Of a DNA stretch of 64,000 nucleotides, positions 30,946 through 39,918 are shown piece by piece. Source of the stretch: Cafeteria roenbergensis (lineage: Eukaryota; Sar; Bigyra; Bicosoecida; Cafeteriaceae); NCBI GenBank assembly GCA_008330645.1, contig VLTN01000018.1, positions 1 through 64,000 on the forward strand. Reading direction: 5' to 3'. The notes beneath the pieces were generated by a model. It did no database searches. It was given only the letters and a program-made list of their open reading frames with translations, and was not told the DNA's origin. A program made the translations under genes and the position numbers. Numbering within the stretch: the stretch's first letter is position 1; each line of letters begins with the position of its first letter.

Positions 30946-31996
30946 TCAGGCGTTGTTACCGCTCATGCGCTTCTTCGTGTGGATCGTCCCCTTGGCCGCG
31001 CGAACGGCGTCCAGCCCGATAGCCTTGGGCGGAGCGCCACGGGCCTCGAAGGGCCCGTTGTCCACAGCGAGCTTCACGATGAGGTCCCTGCAGGCAAACG
31101 CCGAGCGGTGCTCAACCTCCGCGCGGCGCTCCCACGCGCGCTGGTTGATGGTCAGGCACTTCCAGCCGGCGGCGTGGATCGCGTCCAGGCGAGCCTGGGC
31201 CTCGGGCACCAGAACCATGGTGCCGGGGACGTAGTCCTCGGCCATGAGCACCTCAATGGCCAGGTAGCGGTGCTGCACGGCAAAGCGCACCGTCAGGCCC
31301 TCCGCGATGGACTCGTGCTGCGCACCAAGGAGCGGGCGGGGCAGTCACGGCATGCAGTGAGGGCAGGGCGGCGGGCAAGAGGCCAAGTCGGGCAGTGCGG
31401 CCTGCTGCGCACAGCGCCACCGCCCAAGCGCCCCGACAGCGCACGGCCCGCCGCAGGGAGCACGTTGCGCGCGCGCCGGGCGCATCCATACGCCGTGGCT
31501 GGTTCGCCACGGCGCGCGAGCGGCGCAAGGCCGCGGCTGGGCTCACCTCGGTCACAGGCCATCCCATCATCTTCAGCGTCTTGCGCACGCTGAGCTCGGT
31601 GGTGAGCCGCATGTCGTAGCTGCGGCACAAGGGAGCGAAATCGCCGGGCGCCCACGCAGGGAGCGAGAGAGTGTGGGGATGCGCGGGGCTCGCGCCCGGG
31701 GAACGCGGCGAGGCGGTGCGCGCTGCTGGGGCGAGGCCTGGCGAGGACGGCAACGCGGGCAGCGCAGCTCACCGCTCCGCGAACTTGAGAGCTCCGCGGA
31801 TGTTCGCCCACGTCTTGCGGGCCCTGGCCTTCTTGACGGACCGGCGCACGCCAGCCTTGCGGGAGACATAGCGCGCGGGGGCAGCGCACCAGGACGGCTC
31901 GGCACCGAGGCCGACGACAGCTGCGCGGCCTGCGGAGGCCCGGGCAGCCATGGGGGCCGCCATGGCGCACCGCCTAGCGAGCACGGCCATGGCCAT
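30946..31996 (-). CDS. Probable mitochondrial RAP-like domain protein
   Basis: Exons: 31773-31996, 31547-31619, 30946-31317; product 222 aa. Introns of 153 and 229 bp have GTGAGC donors and CGCAG acceptors. The N-terminus (MAMAVLARRCAMAAPMAARA) is Arg/Ala-rich without acids and is a good mitochondrial presequence. It is followed by a basic segment (RKAGVRRSVKKARARKTW). Around residues 120-185 comes a pattern like the RAP domain of FASTK and Octotricopeptide RNA-binding proteins: strand YLAIEVL, then VLVPEAQARLDAIHAAGWKC, then INQRAWER. RAP proteins act on organelle RNA. This one is short and lacks the long helical-repeat array, so a mitoribosome-associated protein is an alternative. It is divergent from the next gene. 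Confidence 0.55.
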
Positions 31997-32261
31997 GGCA
32001 GAACGGGGAGCCCGACGTCGGTCGGGGCGTGCCCGGCCGTCCCCAGGGCAGGCGCGCCCGGGCACGACGACCCGCCGCAGTTGGTCGATCGCGCGAGCGC
32101 TTGGCAGAGCTTGACCGGCGCGGGTTTGCGGGCACTTGCCCACGCGCCGATTGCAACTGCGAGCCGCCGCGATCCGACGCCATGCGGCGCCCTCGCCTGC
32201 GGCCCGCTGCCTCGTGAGTGCTGGGGTCGCTGCCTGATTGCGTGCGTGTGGTGAGGGGCGC

Positions 32262-34328
32262 ATGGGGTTGAGCAGCGAGTCCGGCGCGCTGCTTGGCGTC
32301 GCCGACCGCGGCCGGCAAGTGTGCCTCGCGTGTGCGTGCCTGTGCAGGGTTGGTTCTTCGACGCTCGGCAAGAGTTTCTGGTCCGCTGCGACGGCGATGC
32401 ACGTGGCTGCGGCGGCGAAGCACCGAGCCGCCGACAGGCCGCGGTTCTCGCTCCAGGGCACGTTCGGCGCCAGCGCCCGCTCGGGCGCCGCAGCGTCTCC
32501 AGCGCACAAAAAGGCACGGGCGCCTGCAACGCCCCCGCGCACAGGCCCAGGCCGCGGTCTCGGCAAGGTTTCGAACGACCCCGTCGTGTCCCCTGCTCGC
32601 GCCAGGCCCGCAGCCCCGCAGGCGTCGGCCTCGTCGCAGACCGCGCGACAGCCAGCAGCCACGGACCGCGAGCAGCGCGACGCCGTGTCCAGGCGCCTGA
32701 GTCGCGTGTCTGAGCCAGCAACAGCAGCCACGCGCAGCTATGCGGGCGCGACACGGCGCAAGGCGGCCTTGCGGAAGCGGCCGACCGGACCCAAGACAGC
32801 CTCGCACCCTACCGCGAAGAGCGGTGCCTCGGCAATGAGCGCAATCTTGGCTGAGCAAGTCGTCCCACCCCGCAGCCCTGGGCGGGAGCAGGGCCGGGCC
32901 TCAACACCCCCTCGCGGCGTGCAGCAGATTCAACGGCTGCCGCAGCCTCCGCCGAGCAACCTGCCGTCGCCGGCCGATTCCCGTGAAGCTCACGAGCGCC
33001 CAAGGCCTGGGCCGGGCAAGCAGCGCCCAGGCGCCAGCTCTTCGGGCCGGTCGCAGGCTCCGTCCCTGCTAGCTCTGACAACGAAGCCCCCGAGCGCTGC
33101 GCGTTGCCTGGAAGACGACTCGAGCGTGGCAGGCCAAGCCGAGGCCCCCCCCACGGCGGACGTCGTCACCAGCGATTCGGAGACCCCAGACGACGAATCC
33201 GACGCCGCGTACGAGCCTTCTCCGGCAAAGGGCGCAGCCAAGCCACGGCGGCTCAGTTCTCGCGCCAAAGCTGGAAGCGGACAGAAACCTGCGCCCAAAC
33301 CATCGAAGCCAAGGCCGGGCAGGGGACGCACCACGCGTGTCTCCAAGCCCGCGGCACCGAGGCAGCCTTCGGCCGCGCGTCCTCCGGGCGCACCGTCCGC
33401 GCCCGTCGCAAGTTCACCGCCCCGCCGCCCAATCCAGGCGGGTCGGGCTTCTGAGCCACGAAACACCGACCTCCACGACTCAGCCCCTCTGACGGCAGCT
33501 CTACCAGCCTCTGTTCCGAGGGCAGCAGATGCCATTCGTGCTTCCAGGCGTCGGCGGTCGGTAGCAGGGGAGCTGGACTTGGGAGAGCCCAGAGCCAAGC
33601 GCTGCGCAGCAGCAACCGGGCCGGCCGAGGCAGCCCCATCGCGACTGCAGAGCGGTGGGTCCTTGGCCAGCCTGGTACTCAACGACACCCCGAGCATGGC
33701 CACCGCTGTCCGCCCTGCTCCTGGCAGCAGTCGGCGCATGAGCGGCCGTGCGGTCCGGGACTCGAGGCCTAGCCCTCGCGGGCGCAGTCCTCGCTCCTTG
33801 CGCCCGGAAGCTGACGCTGCCGACCGGAACGCCCGAGGTGGGTTCGGAAGCGGCCTTGCGGAGATCCTTCGCCAAGGGCGGGATGAGGCCGAGGAGGCAC
33901 TGGCAGCTGCTGCAGCAGCAGACGCGGATGCGAAGCGGCACCGTCAGTCGGCCATGGAGGCTACGTCGACGGCGGACATGGCTGAGGCGGAGCGCAGCCT
34001 GGCCGGCCTCACCAGCGCTGCGGAGCGGCTTGAGCAGGCAGTAGTCAGCCTGCAGAACCCCACTCGCAGCACTGAAGACTTGGCCCAGGACTGCGCTGCC
34101 CAGCTCCGCGGGAGCCTGGAGGCAACTGCGTGCGACCTCATCGAGGCCATGCGGGAGGCAAACGGAAGCGCCGACCGTGACATCGCCAAGATCGTGCAGG
34201 AGGTCCACCGATCCTTCGTTGCAGCCCGCCAGCTCCGCGACGCCTTGGGAGACTCCGATTCCCCGAGCCCCGGAAGCGAGCCGACGAGCCCGGCTCTCGG
34301 AACGAGGCTTTCCATGTTCCGTCTGTAA
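32262..34328 (+). CDS. Disordered basic protein, possibly nuclear, unknown
   Basis: A single frame of 688 aa if the ATG at 32262 is used. A second in-frame ATG at 32397 (MHVAAAAKHRAADRPRFSLQ) may be the true start, because a CTGTGCAG sequence just upstream of it looks like a splice acceptor. Most of the protein is Pro/Ser/Arg/Lys-rich with basic clusters (KPRPGRGRTTRVSK) that resemble AT-hooks without the strict GRP core, and an acidic patch (SDSETPDDESD). Only the last 150 residues look folded: a helical region with repeated Ala/Glu/Leu (AEAERSLAGLTSAAERLEQAVVSL, cut for length) and a helix near KIVQEVHRSF. Composition suggests a chromatin or kinetochore component, but no family is recognised. 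Confidence 0.55.
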   Translation: MGLSSESGALLGVADRGRQVCLACACLCRVGSSTLGKSFWSAATAMHVAAAAKHRAADRPRFSLQGTFGASARSGAAASPAHKKARAPATPPRTGPGRGLGKVSNDPVVSPARARPAAPQASASSQTARQPAATDREQRDAVSRRLSRVSEPATAATRSYAGATRRKAALRKRPTGPKTASHPTAKSGASAMSAILAEQVVPPRSPGREQGRASTPPRGVQQIQRLPQPPPSNLPSPADSREAHERPRPGPGKQRPGASSSGRSQAPSLLALTTKPPSAARCLEDDSSVAGQAEAPPTADVVTSDSETPDDESDAAYEPSPAKGAAKPRRLSSRAKAGSGQKPAPKPSKPRPGRGRTTRVSKPAAPRQPSAARPPGAPSAPVASSPPRRPIQAGRASEPRNTDLHDSAPLTAALPASVPRAADAIRASRRRRSVAGELDLGEPRAKRCAAATGPAEAAPSRLQSGGSLASLVLNDTPSMATAVRPAPGSSRRMSGRAVRDSRPSPRGRSPRSLRPEADAADRNARGGFGSGLAEILRQGRDEAEEALAAAAAADADAKRHRQSAMEATSTADMAEAERSLAGLTSAAERLEQAVVSLQNPTRSTEDLAQDCAAQLRGSLEATACDLIEAMREANGSADRDIAKIVQEVHRSFVAARQLRDALGDSDSPSPGSEPTSPALGTRLSMFRL

Positions 34329-34430
34329 CGGCGCGTCTGCACTCCGATGCGTGTGTGATGCTCCGATCGCCCCTCGCCCCCAAACAACCAGCACTCTCCC
34401 TCCGGTTCCGTGCTCCAAGTGCGGCCCTGA

Positions 34431-37400
34431 TCAGACGCTGTCCGTGCTCAAGGCATTCTCAACCAGCAGCACGCCAACACGCACCCCTGCGGATGCCAGG
34501 TGGCCGAGCCAGTCAGCCTGCGCTTCGCTGAGCTGGTCGGACTGGCTTTTGGCTTCGAACATCCAGAACTGCGCGCCGCCCGTGCGGCCTCCAGGCCTGG
34601 GCCCAGTGGCTGCCGGCACCGCAGGTCGCCAGGCGATGAGGTCGGGCAGGCCGGTCACGGCCCCTTCCATGCTTTCGGTGGCGACGCGCTCCAGAATGCT
34701 GGCCACGATTCTTGGCCCGGCCGCCACAGCGAGGTCGGCAATGTCGCGAGCGCTGTACTTGCTGATCAGGGGCCCTGCGGCGGCGGTGCCTGTGACTTGA
34801 TCGAGAGCCGTGCCCACCAGCCGGGCGAACCGGTCGGGCGGCAGGGCTCGAAGGGCTGCGAGACGCTGAGCGACTGCCTCCCTCACTGGCGGCAGGCTGA
34901 GCGTGAACGCGTCCACGCTGCAAGTGTCCCATGGCCGGCTGGGGCAATACACCCCACACGTGGAAGGCAGCGCGGCGTCCTCCACGCCCAACAGGAGCTG
35001 CAGCATGCACTTCCACAACCGATTCTCGCCGGAGAGCACGTGGACGCCGGATTCCTGCGCGGCCACCGCACGCGTGCACCGAGGCGCGTTGCCCTGCCAC
35101 GTGGTGGCAGAGGTGCACAGCGGGAGGAGCACTCCCGCTGGTGCCCAGTGAGGCGCCCCAGTCACGCACGTCGCAGGGAGGGCCACGTCGTCCCAGGTCG
35201 ACGGCTCCACTGCCAGCACCTGCTCCCCGTCGAGGCCCTGGCCAAGCAGCGCGTCGGGCGTTGCCGCCCCCGCCAGCACCATCGCCGACAGCGACTCCAC
35301 GCCAACCACTGGGCCGCCCTTGGCAGCGCGGAACCACGCCCGCCACTCTGGCGTCGGGGTGAGCATGACTGCCTCGCCAGCTGCGACGCCAGACGAGCCC
35401 AGCTCGCCGCTCAGCGAGGCGCCGCGATGCCGCGAGGCTTGGCACCGGAGCGAGGCCGCATCCGCGCACGACGGCAGCGTGGCCTCATCGGGCTCCCTGC
35501 GCCGCCTGTCGACCGCCACAGCTGAGCCCTTCGGGCCAGCACCCGCAGAAGGAGTGGGCCTTGGTGCAGTCAGAGATGCTGCCCGCGGCAGCGCCCAGCG
35601 GACCGCCGACAGCACTCCACAGGCGACACGGCGAGAGCGTGAGCTCGACTGGGCTGCGCACGCGCTGCGGCGCGGAGGCGTCCCGTCGACGTCTTCCCCG
35701 TCACGGCCCCGCTTCTGGGCCCTCTCCATCTCACCCGCGTGCTGAACGGGGTCGGAGTCGCCCGCTGTGCCGGCCCGGCTCCTCCGCACGGCGTTGACGC
35801 TGCGGTCCAGCTGGGAGGCTGCTGCGAGGCTCCTGCCAACCTCGCGCTCCGCCATCTCGGAGAGCTGGCCAAGCGCGGACTCGGCCGACAGGCAGCGGAT
35901 GGGCGCGTGCGGCGGCGACTTGGCTACAGAGCGAAACAGGGCGTTCCACCACAGGGCCCGGGAGGCCTGTAGCCCGATTCCAGCTCCCAGCTGCAAGGCT
36001 GCCGGGGTCGTTGCCGCACTGCCTGCAGGCTGCTCTGCCGAAGACGACACGGTCTGGGACAGCAGGAAGTGGTACAGAGCGCCGGCCGCTGCCGGCTCGC
36101 CCGAGCCAAGCAGCCAGTGGGCGCAAGCTTCGATGCCTCTCGCAAGCTGCACGATGGGGTTGGCCGCCGCAGCGCGACGCAGCGCGGGGACCCCTGCTAG
36201 GTGGCTGTCGTCGCCCGCGGCGAGTCCGCTTTCGCTGAGCGGCACGCGTGCCGGAGTGGTCAGGAGCCCGAGCCACGCGGCAGCTGGGTCGGCAGCAGCA
36301 CCCAGAGCCAGACCGGCCGAGTGTCCCCTGGCAAGCTGGCTCTGGTGCGTCAAAGAGCAAAGCAGCGCGTCGGGAGCCCCGCCGTACTCAGCGCCGGCCT
36401 CGGCCGAGGAGCCCATGGTCGGGACGCTCGCCCCCCCGTCCTCGCAGTCGGCATCGAGGCACTCGCTTGCGGCTTGTCCGTCGCCAGCCGCAGAGCCTGC
36501 TGCCGCAAATGCATAGCCGGCCGCGGAGGTGGAAGACCTGCCGAGTGACGCCACATCCGCGGCGCGGCCTGCAGCGGCCACCCACGAGCTCCTCGCCTTG
36601 GCCTCAGCGCTCCAGACGAGGGGCGCCGCCCCGACCTGCCACTGCCCCTGCCCCAGACCTGGCACCGCTGTCACGACCTGCCTAAGCACGGCACGCACTC
36701 CCAAAGCCGCTGGGGACAAGGCGGCTGCTCCGGCCGCGTGCCCGGCTGCGCCAGGCCCGTCGCCATGGCGACCCCCCACGCCCGGCCCTGCGCGGCTCCG
36801 GCCCCGACCCCGACCCCGACCCCGGCCCCGGCCCCGGCCCCGGCCCAACCCTCCGCCCATTACAGTTGCAGCAGCAGCGGCCTGCGCTGCTGCCTCCTCC
36901 GCTGCGTCGCGCCAACGGCACGCCCACAGCAGGCCATCGAGCGCTCTCGGGCAGTCCACGATCGGCCGGATCGGCCCGTGTCGCAGCGGGGTGGAAAGAA
37001 GCCCCGCCGTCCACAGCAGCGCCGGCTCCAGCGCCTCTCCCACGCTCCTCCACCTCGGCGCGCAATTGAGCGACGCGGAGCAAACGAGCAGAGCAAGGCG
37101 CTCGCCTGCCTCAGACAGGCAAAGCTCGTCACCACCCTTGTCGATGGAGCCGCGCGAAGCCCTGCCCTGTCTTTCACTCCTGCCGCTGCTGCCGCTGTCG
37201 CTGTCGATGGCGCGGGCCACGTGCAGTGCTCGAAGCGTGCCGGCAGCGGAGTTGGCCGCGCAAGGGGCTCCGCCCGACAGCCTGGCGTCGAGGCATTCGC
37301 GGGCCACGCTCAGCCCCGCAGCGCGGGCCACCAGCGCTGAGAGGAGCAGGGATGCACCCGGGCAGAGCCCCGCCTCGCTGCCAGCTGCATCGGATTGTTC

Positions 37401-38021
37401 AGGCCGGCGCAGGCGCAAGCGCCGAATCTGCGCCAGGTCAGCGCCGCTGAACGCCCCTCCCAGCTCGCCGCCCAGGGCACGCGGCACCAGGCTGCTGCTG
37501 AAGCACTGGGCAGCTGCTGCGCCTGCGGCCATTCCTGGCCGCCGCACCACGAAACCGCTGGCAAGGAGCGAAGCGACTGGCCTCCACAGCCAGTGGCAGT
37601 GGACTGCCTTGGTGCGCAGCCACAGGAAGCAGCGAACAAGGGTGCGCTTGGGCCTGCCCGACTCGCTGAGGTCCGACAGCCCGACTCGTGCCACTGCCCC
37701 GTACTCCGACAGGCGCGCAAGCTCCCCACGCAGGCGGGGGGGCACGCGAAGCGCCGACGCCTCCGGCCCATCCGATGGGGCCGGCAGGCCCAGGCGGCGG
37801 AGCTGGCCGCACCTGCAGCACACCAGGCATCGCACGCAGGCGCTCTCGCCCCTGAGCCGGCGAACTGCGCTGCCGTCGCCGGTCCACACGCCCCTGAGGC
37901 AGACCAAGCCTGCGTCGTCCCGAGACACAGGACTGTCATCGGCGCATGACGAGGCAGTGCGCCACCCGTCAAGTCGGTCCGTGGCCACCTTCGCAGGGGC
38001 GACGACGCGCTTGCCAAACAC
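34431..38021 (-). CDS. FAN1: FAN1-like structure-specific nuclease (VRR-NUC domain)
   Basis: An intronless 1196-aa frame. FAN1 cuts branched DNA and processes interstrand crosslinks. The C-terminal VRR-NUC domain is clear: GLPDLIAW with metal ligand Asp1127, then [20 protein letters not shown] with Glu1156 and Lys1158 (the EXK of the PD-(D/E)XK fold; human FAN1 has FKLVEVKGPNDRLSHKQ), then VGVLLV. The preceding helical part ([25 protein letters not shown]) also follows FAN1. The N-terminal half holds poor matches to the FAN1 SAP/TPR regions, long Ala/Ser insertions and a GRGRGR tract. No UBZ4 finger is seen; instead a Cys cluster [11 protein letters not shown] lies near residue 63. The region of the first metal ligand (human VHEG) reads GVHVLSGEN, so its Glu is displaced or replaced. 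The gene is divergent from riboflavin kinase. Confidence 0.85.
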   Translation of the reverse strand: MFGKRVVAPAKVATDRLDGWRTASSCADDSPVSRDDAGLVCLRGVWTGDGSAVRRLRGESACVRCLVCCRCGQLRRLGLPAPSDGPEASALRVPPRLRGELARLSEYGAVARVGLSDLSESGRPKRTLVRCFLWLRTKAVHCHWLWRPVASLLASGFVVRRPGMAAGAAAAQCFSSSLVPRALGGELGGAFSGADLAQIRRLRLRRPEQSDAAGSEAGLCPGASLLLSALVARAAGLSVARECLDARLSGGAPCAANSAAGTLRALHVARAIDSDSGSSGRSERQGRASRGSIDKGGDELCLSEAGERLALLVCSASLNCAPRWRSVGEALEPALLWTAGLLSTPLRHGPIRPIVDCPRALDGLLWACRWRDAAEEAAAQAAAAATVMGGGLGRGRGRGRGRGRGRGRSRAGPGVGGRHGDGPGAAGHAAGAAALSPAALGVRAVLRQVVTAVPGLGQGQWQVGAAPLVWSAEAKARSSWVAAAGRAADVASLGRSSTSAAGYAFAAAGSAAGDGQAASECLDADCEDGGASVPTMGSSAEAGAEYGGAPDALLCSLTHQSQLARGHSAGLALGAAADPAAAWLGLLTTPARVPLSESGLAAGDDSHLAGVPALRRAAAANPIVQLARGIEACAHWLLGSGEPAAAGALYHFLLSQTVSSSAEQPAGSAATTPAALQLGAGIGLQASRALWWNALFRSVAKSPPHAPIRCLSAESALGQLSEMAEREVGRSLAAASQLDRSVNAVRRSRAGTAGDSDPVQHAGEMERAQKRGRDGEDVDGTPPRRSACAAQSSSRSRRVACGVLSAVRWALPRAASLTAPRPTPSAGAGPKGSAVAVDRRRREPDEATLPSCADAASLRCQASRHRGASLSGELGSSGVAAGEAVMLTPTPEWRAWFRAAKGGPVVGVESLSAMVLAGAATPDALLGQGLDGEQVLAVEPSTWDDVALPATCVTGAPHWAPAGVLLPLCTSATTWQGNAPRCTRAVAAQESGVHVLSGENRLWKCMLQLLLGVEDAALPSTCGVYCPSRPWDTCSVDAFTLSLPPVREAVAQRLAALRALPPDRFARLVGTALDQVTGTAAAGPLISKYSARDIADLAVAAGPRIVASILERVATESMEGAVTGLPDLIAWRPAVPAATGPRPGGRTGGAQFWMFEAKSQSDQLSEAQADWLGHLASAGVRVGVLLVENALSTDSV
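36786..36850 (-). repeat. GC-only 6-bp repeat in FAN1-like gene
   Basis: Tandem CCCCGA/CCCCGG hexamers on the plus strand encode an Arg-Gly alternation ([12 protein letters not shown]) on the coding strand within a linker of the FAN1-like protein. G-runs on the coding strand could form quadruplexes. Confidence 0.85.
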
Positions 38022-38400
38022 TCTGCCGGCTCAAGCAGTCAAGCGAATCGCCTGCGGCGCGTGGCTGCCGCGAGCCTCGCACAGTGGAATGCGGCACAGC
38101 GGTGCTGGCACTGGCAATCCGGGCTGTGCCAGGCACTCCTCGGAAGGCGACGCGCCCGCCTGGTGCATGCAGGCGCGCGCGAAATAAAGCGACAAAATAT
38201 TTGCGCCTCAGCGAGCATTGGCGGCGACAGATCGCCTTGCCACGGCGCTGTGCGCGCACTCTCCGTGACCGGGCATCCGCTTCGCAGGCGTGCGCTCCGT
38301 AGCGATCCTTTCATCTGCGCGGCGAAGCGTGTCTGCGCTCGCCAAGGCCCCGCGAGCTGCACTGCCCGCGTTCCGCCCACGTGGTCAGGCTTCCCGCACG
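38022..38400. promoter_or_regulatory. Divergent promoter region FAN1-like / riboflavin kinase, with an A/T island
   Basis: These 379 bp separate the two start codons. Within an otherwise very G/C-rich sequence, 38182-38202 reads AAATAAAGCGACAAAATATTT, the most A/T-rich stretch I noticed in an intergenic region. It may be the core promoter for one or both genes. An inverted CCAAT (CATTGG) sits about 15 bp downstream of it. Promoter function is inference. Confidence 0.4.
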
Positions 38401-39713
38401 ATGGCGAGCACAACTCCTGCTGCTGCCCCCGCGAACGGCGGCCCAATCGTCGAAGGTGCGCGAGCGTGCGTACGCCGTGCGGCGCACCAGGCCCATGGGC
38501 CGCGATGCTGGGGAACGCCGGGGCGAAAAGGGGGAGCGCCTGGTCTGCTCCGCCATTGTTCATTGACCACGGGACGGCTGTGCGTGCCTCGCGCGGCCCG
38601 TGGTGCGCAGATTATTCTGGGCTGAGGGTGCTCGATGAGCCCTTCCGCGTCAGTGGAGAGGTCGTCAAGGGCTTTGGCCGCGGCTCCAAGGAGCTTGGCA
38701 TCCCCACGGCCAACCTTCCCATCGAGTCCCTCGGCGCCGCCGTGGACTCCCTCGAGAGCGGTGTCTACTTCGGCTGGGCCGCGCTGAGCGGCAAGGGCCC
38801 CTTCAAGATGGTCATGAGCGTCGGGTGGTGAGTGCCCCCCGCCTGCCTGCTCTGTGACCACGAGGCCGCATTCGCCGGCGTGTGGGCGGAGCGTTGCCCT
38901 GTCTGGCTCCCCACCGCAGGGCCATCGCTGCCCCGCTCCCGGCCGCCCCGCCCCCCCCCATCCCCTGTGCTGCGTGGACCGCAGGAACCCGTACTACAAG
39001 AACTCCAAGAAGACCATCGTGAGCCCCCCCTGCCCCGGCCCCCAACCTCGATGCGCGGAGCCCCTCTCGACAACGCGCGCGTGCGACGAGTGCGTGGCCG
39101 CGCCCGGCCGCTGGTGCCACGGCAACTCGCTGCTCCCCCCGGCCCGCGAGCCCCGCAGGAGCCCCACCTCTTGCACACCTTTGAGGAAGACTTTTACGGC
39201 GAGGACCTCCGCCTCGTTGTCACCGGATACATGCGGCCAGAGAAGGACTACGCGGGCCTCGGTGAGACCTTGCCCGTTGCGCAGCGCCGCCCTCGCGGCC
39301 GACGAGCACAGACGCCGGCGTGGATGCGCGCGCCCACGCGCGCGGGCACCTGATCGCATGTTCCTGCTGTCAGGCACGCCCGTTCGCAAACTGCGCTCCT
39401 CCTCCTCCTCCTCATCCTCCTCCTCCTCCTCCTCTGGCTCCGCCTGCTGCCTGCGGCTTTCCATCCCGCGCTCACTTCCCCGTGCTTCCGCCCCGCAGAC
39501 GAGCTTATCGCGGCGATCCGCGGCGACGTCACGTTCGCGTGGGAGTCACTGGACAAGGCCCCGCACGCCGCTCTGGCGGCGGACCCCTTCCTCTCAGCGG
39601 CGGCCAGCGCCACGACGGCACCGGCCAGCGCCACGACGGCACCGGCCAGCGCCACGACGGCACCGGCCAGCGCCGAGGCCCCGAGGCCCCGCCCGCTGAT
39701 GCGTGATGCGTGA
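38401..39713 (+). CDS. RFK: Riboflavin kinase
   Basis: Exons: 38401-38455, 38611-38827, 38985-39018, 39159-39261, 39499-39713; product 207 aa. It transfers phosphate from ATP to riboflavin, making FMN. The match to human RFK is close and continuous across introns: [20 protein letters not shown] (substrate loop with the PTAN motif), [29 protein letters not shown] and GYMRPEKDY, then a helix IAAIRGDV. There is no FAD synthetase or phosphatase domain, so it is the monofunctional animal/fungal type. The N-terminus [14 protein letters not shown] is short and unlike a signal. The C-terminus ends with three copies of an Ala/Thr/Pro heptapeptide (SATTAPA). Donors are GTGCGC, GTGAGT, GTGAGC, GTGAGA. 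The 34-bp exon 3 is fixed by the WNPYYKN junctions. Confidence 0.95.
39394..39437 (+). repeat. (TCC)n microsatellite in riboflavin kinase intron 4
   Basis: A near-perfect run of TCC triplets with one CATCC interruption lies on the sense strand, in the middle of intron 4 about 60 bp upstream of the acceptor. Confidence 0.9.
39601..39673 (+). repeat. 21-bp coding repeat at the 3' end of riboflavin kinase
   Basis: Three identical 21-bp units (GCCACGACGGCACCGGCCAGC) encode ATTAPAS at the extreme C-terminus, beyond the conserved fold, so copy number is probably free to vary. Confidence 0.9.
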
Positions 39714-39918
39714 TGGCTGCTTTGCGAGTGTTGGCCAATAGCCACTTGCGCGTCCGCGCGCGTGATTCTCACGGGACCTTGCGGCCACACTCGTGCGTTC
39801 AAACGCTGCGCTCGCAAGCGCAGCTCCCCTGCCCCTCTGGGCGCACGCATACGCGAGCCCTGTCCCTGATCTCGTCGGCGCGCTTGCACCGATGCACGAT
39901 GCAAACCGGCTCGCCGGC

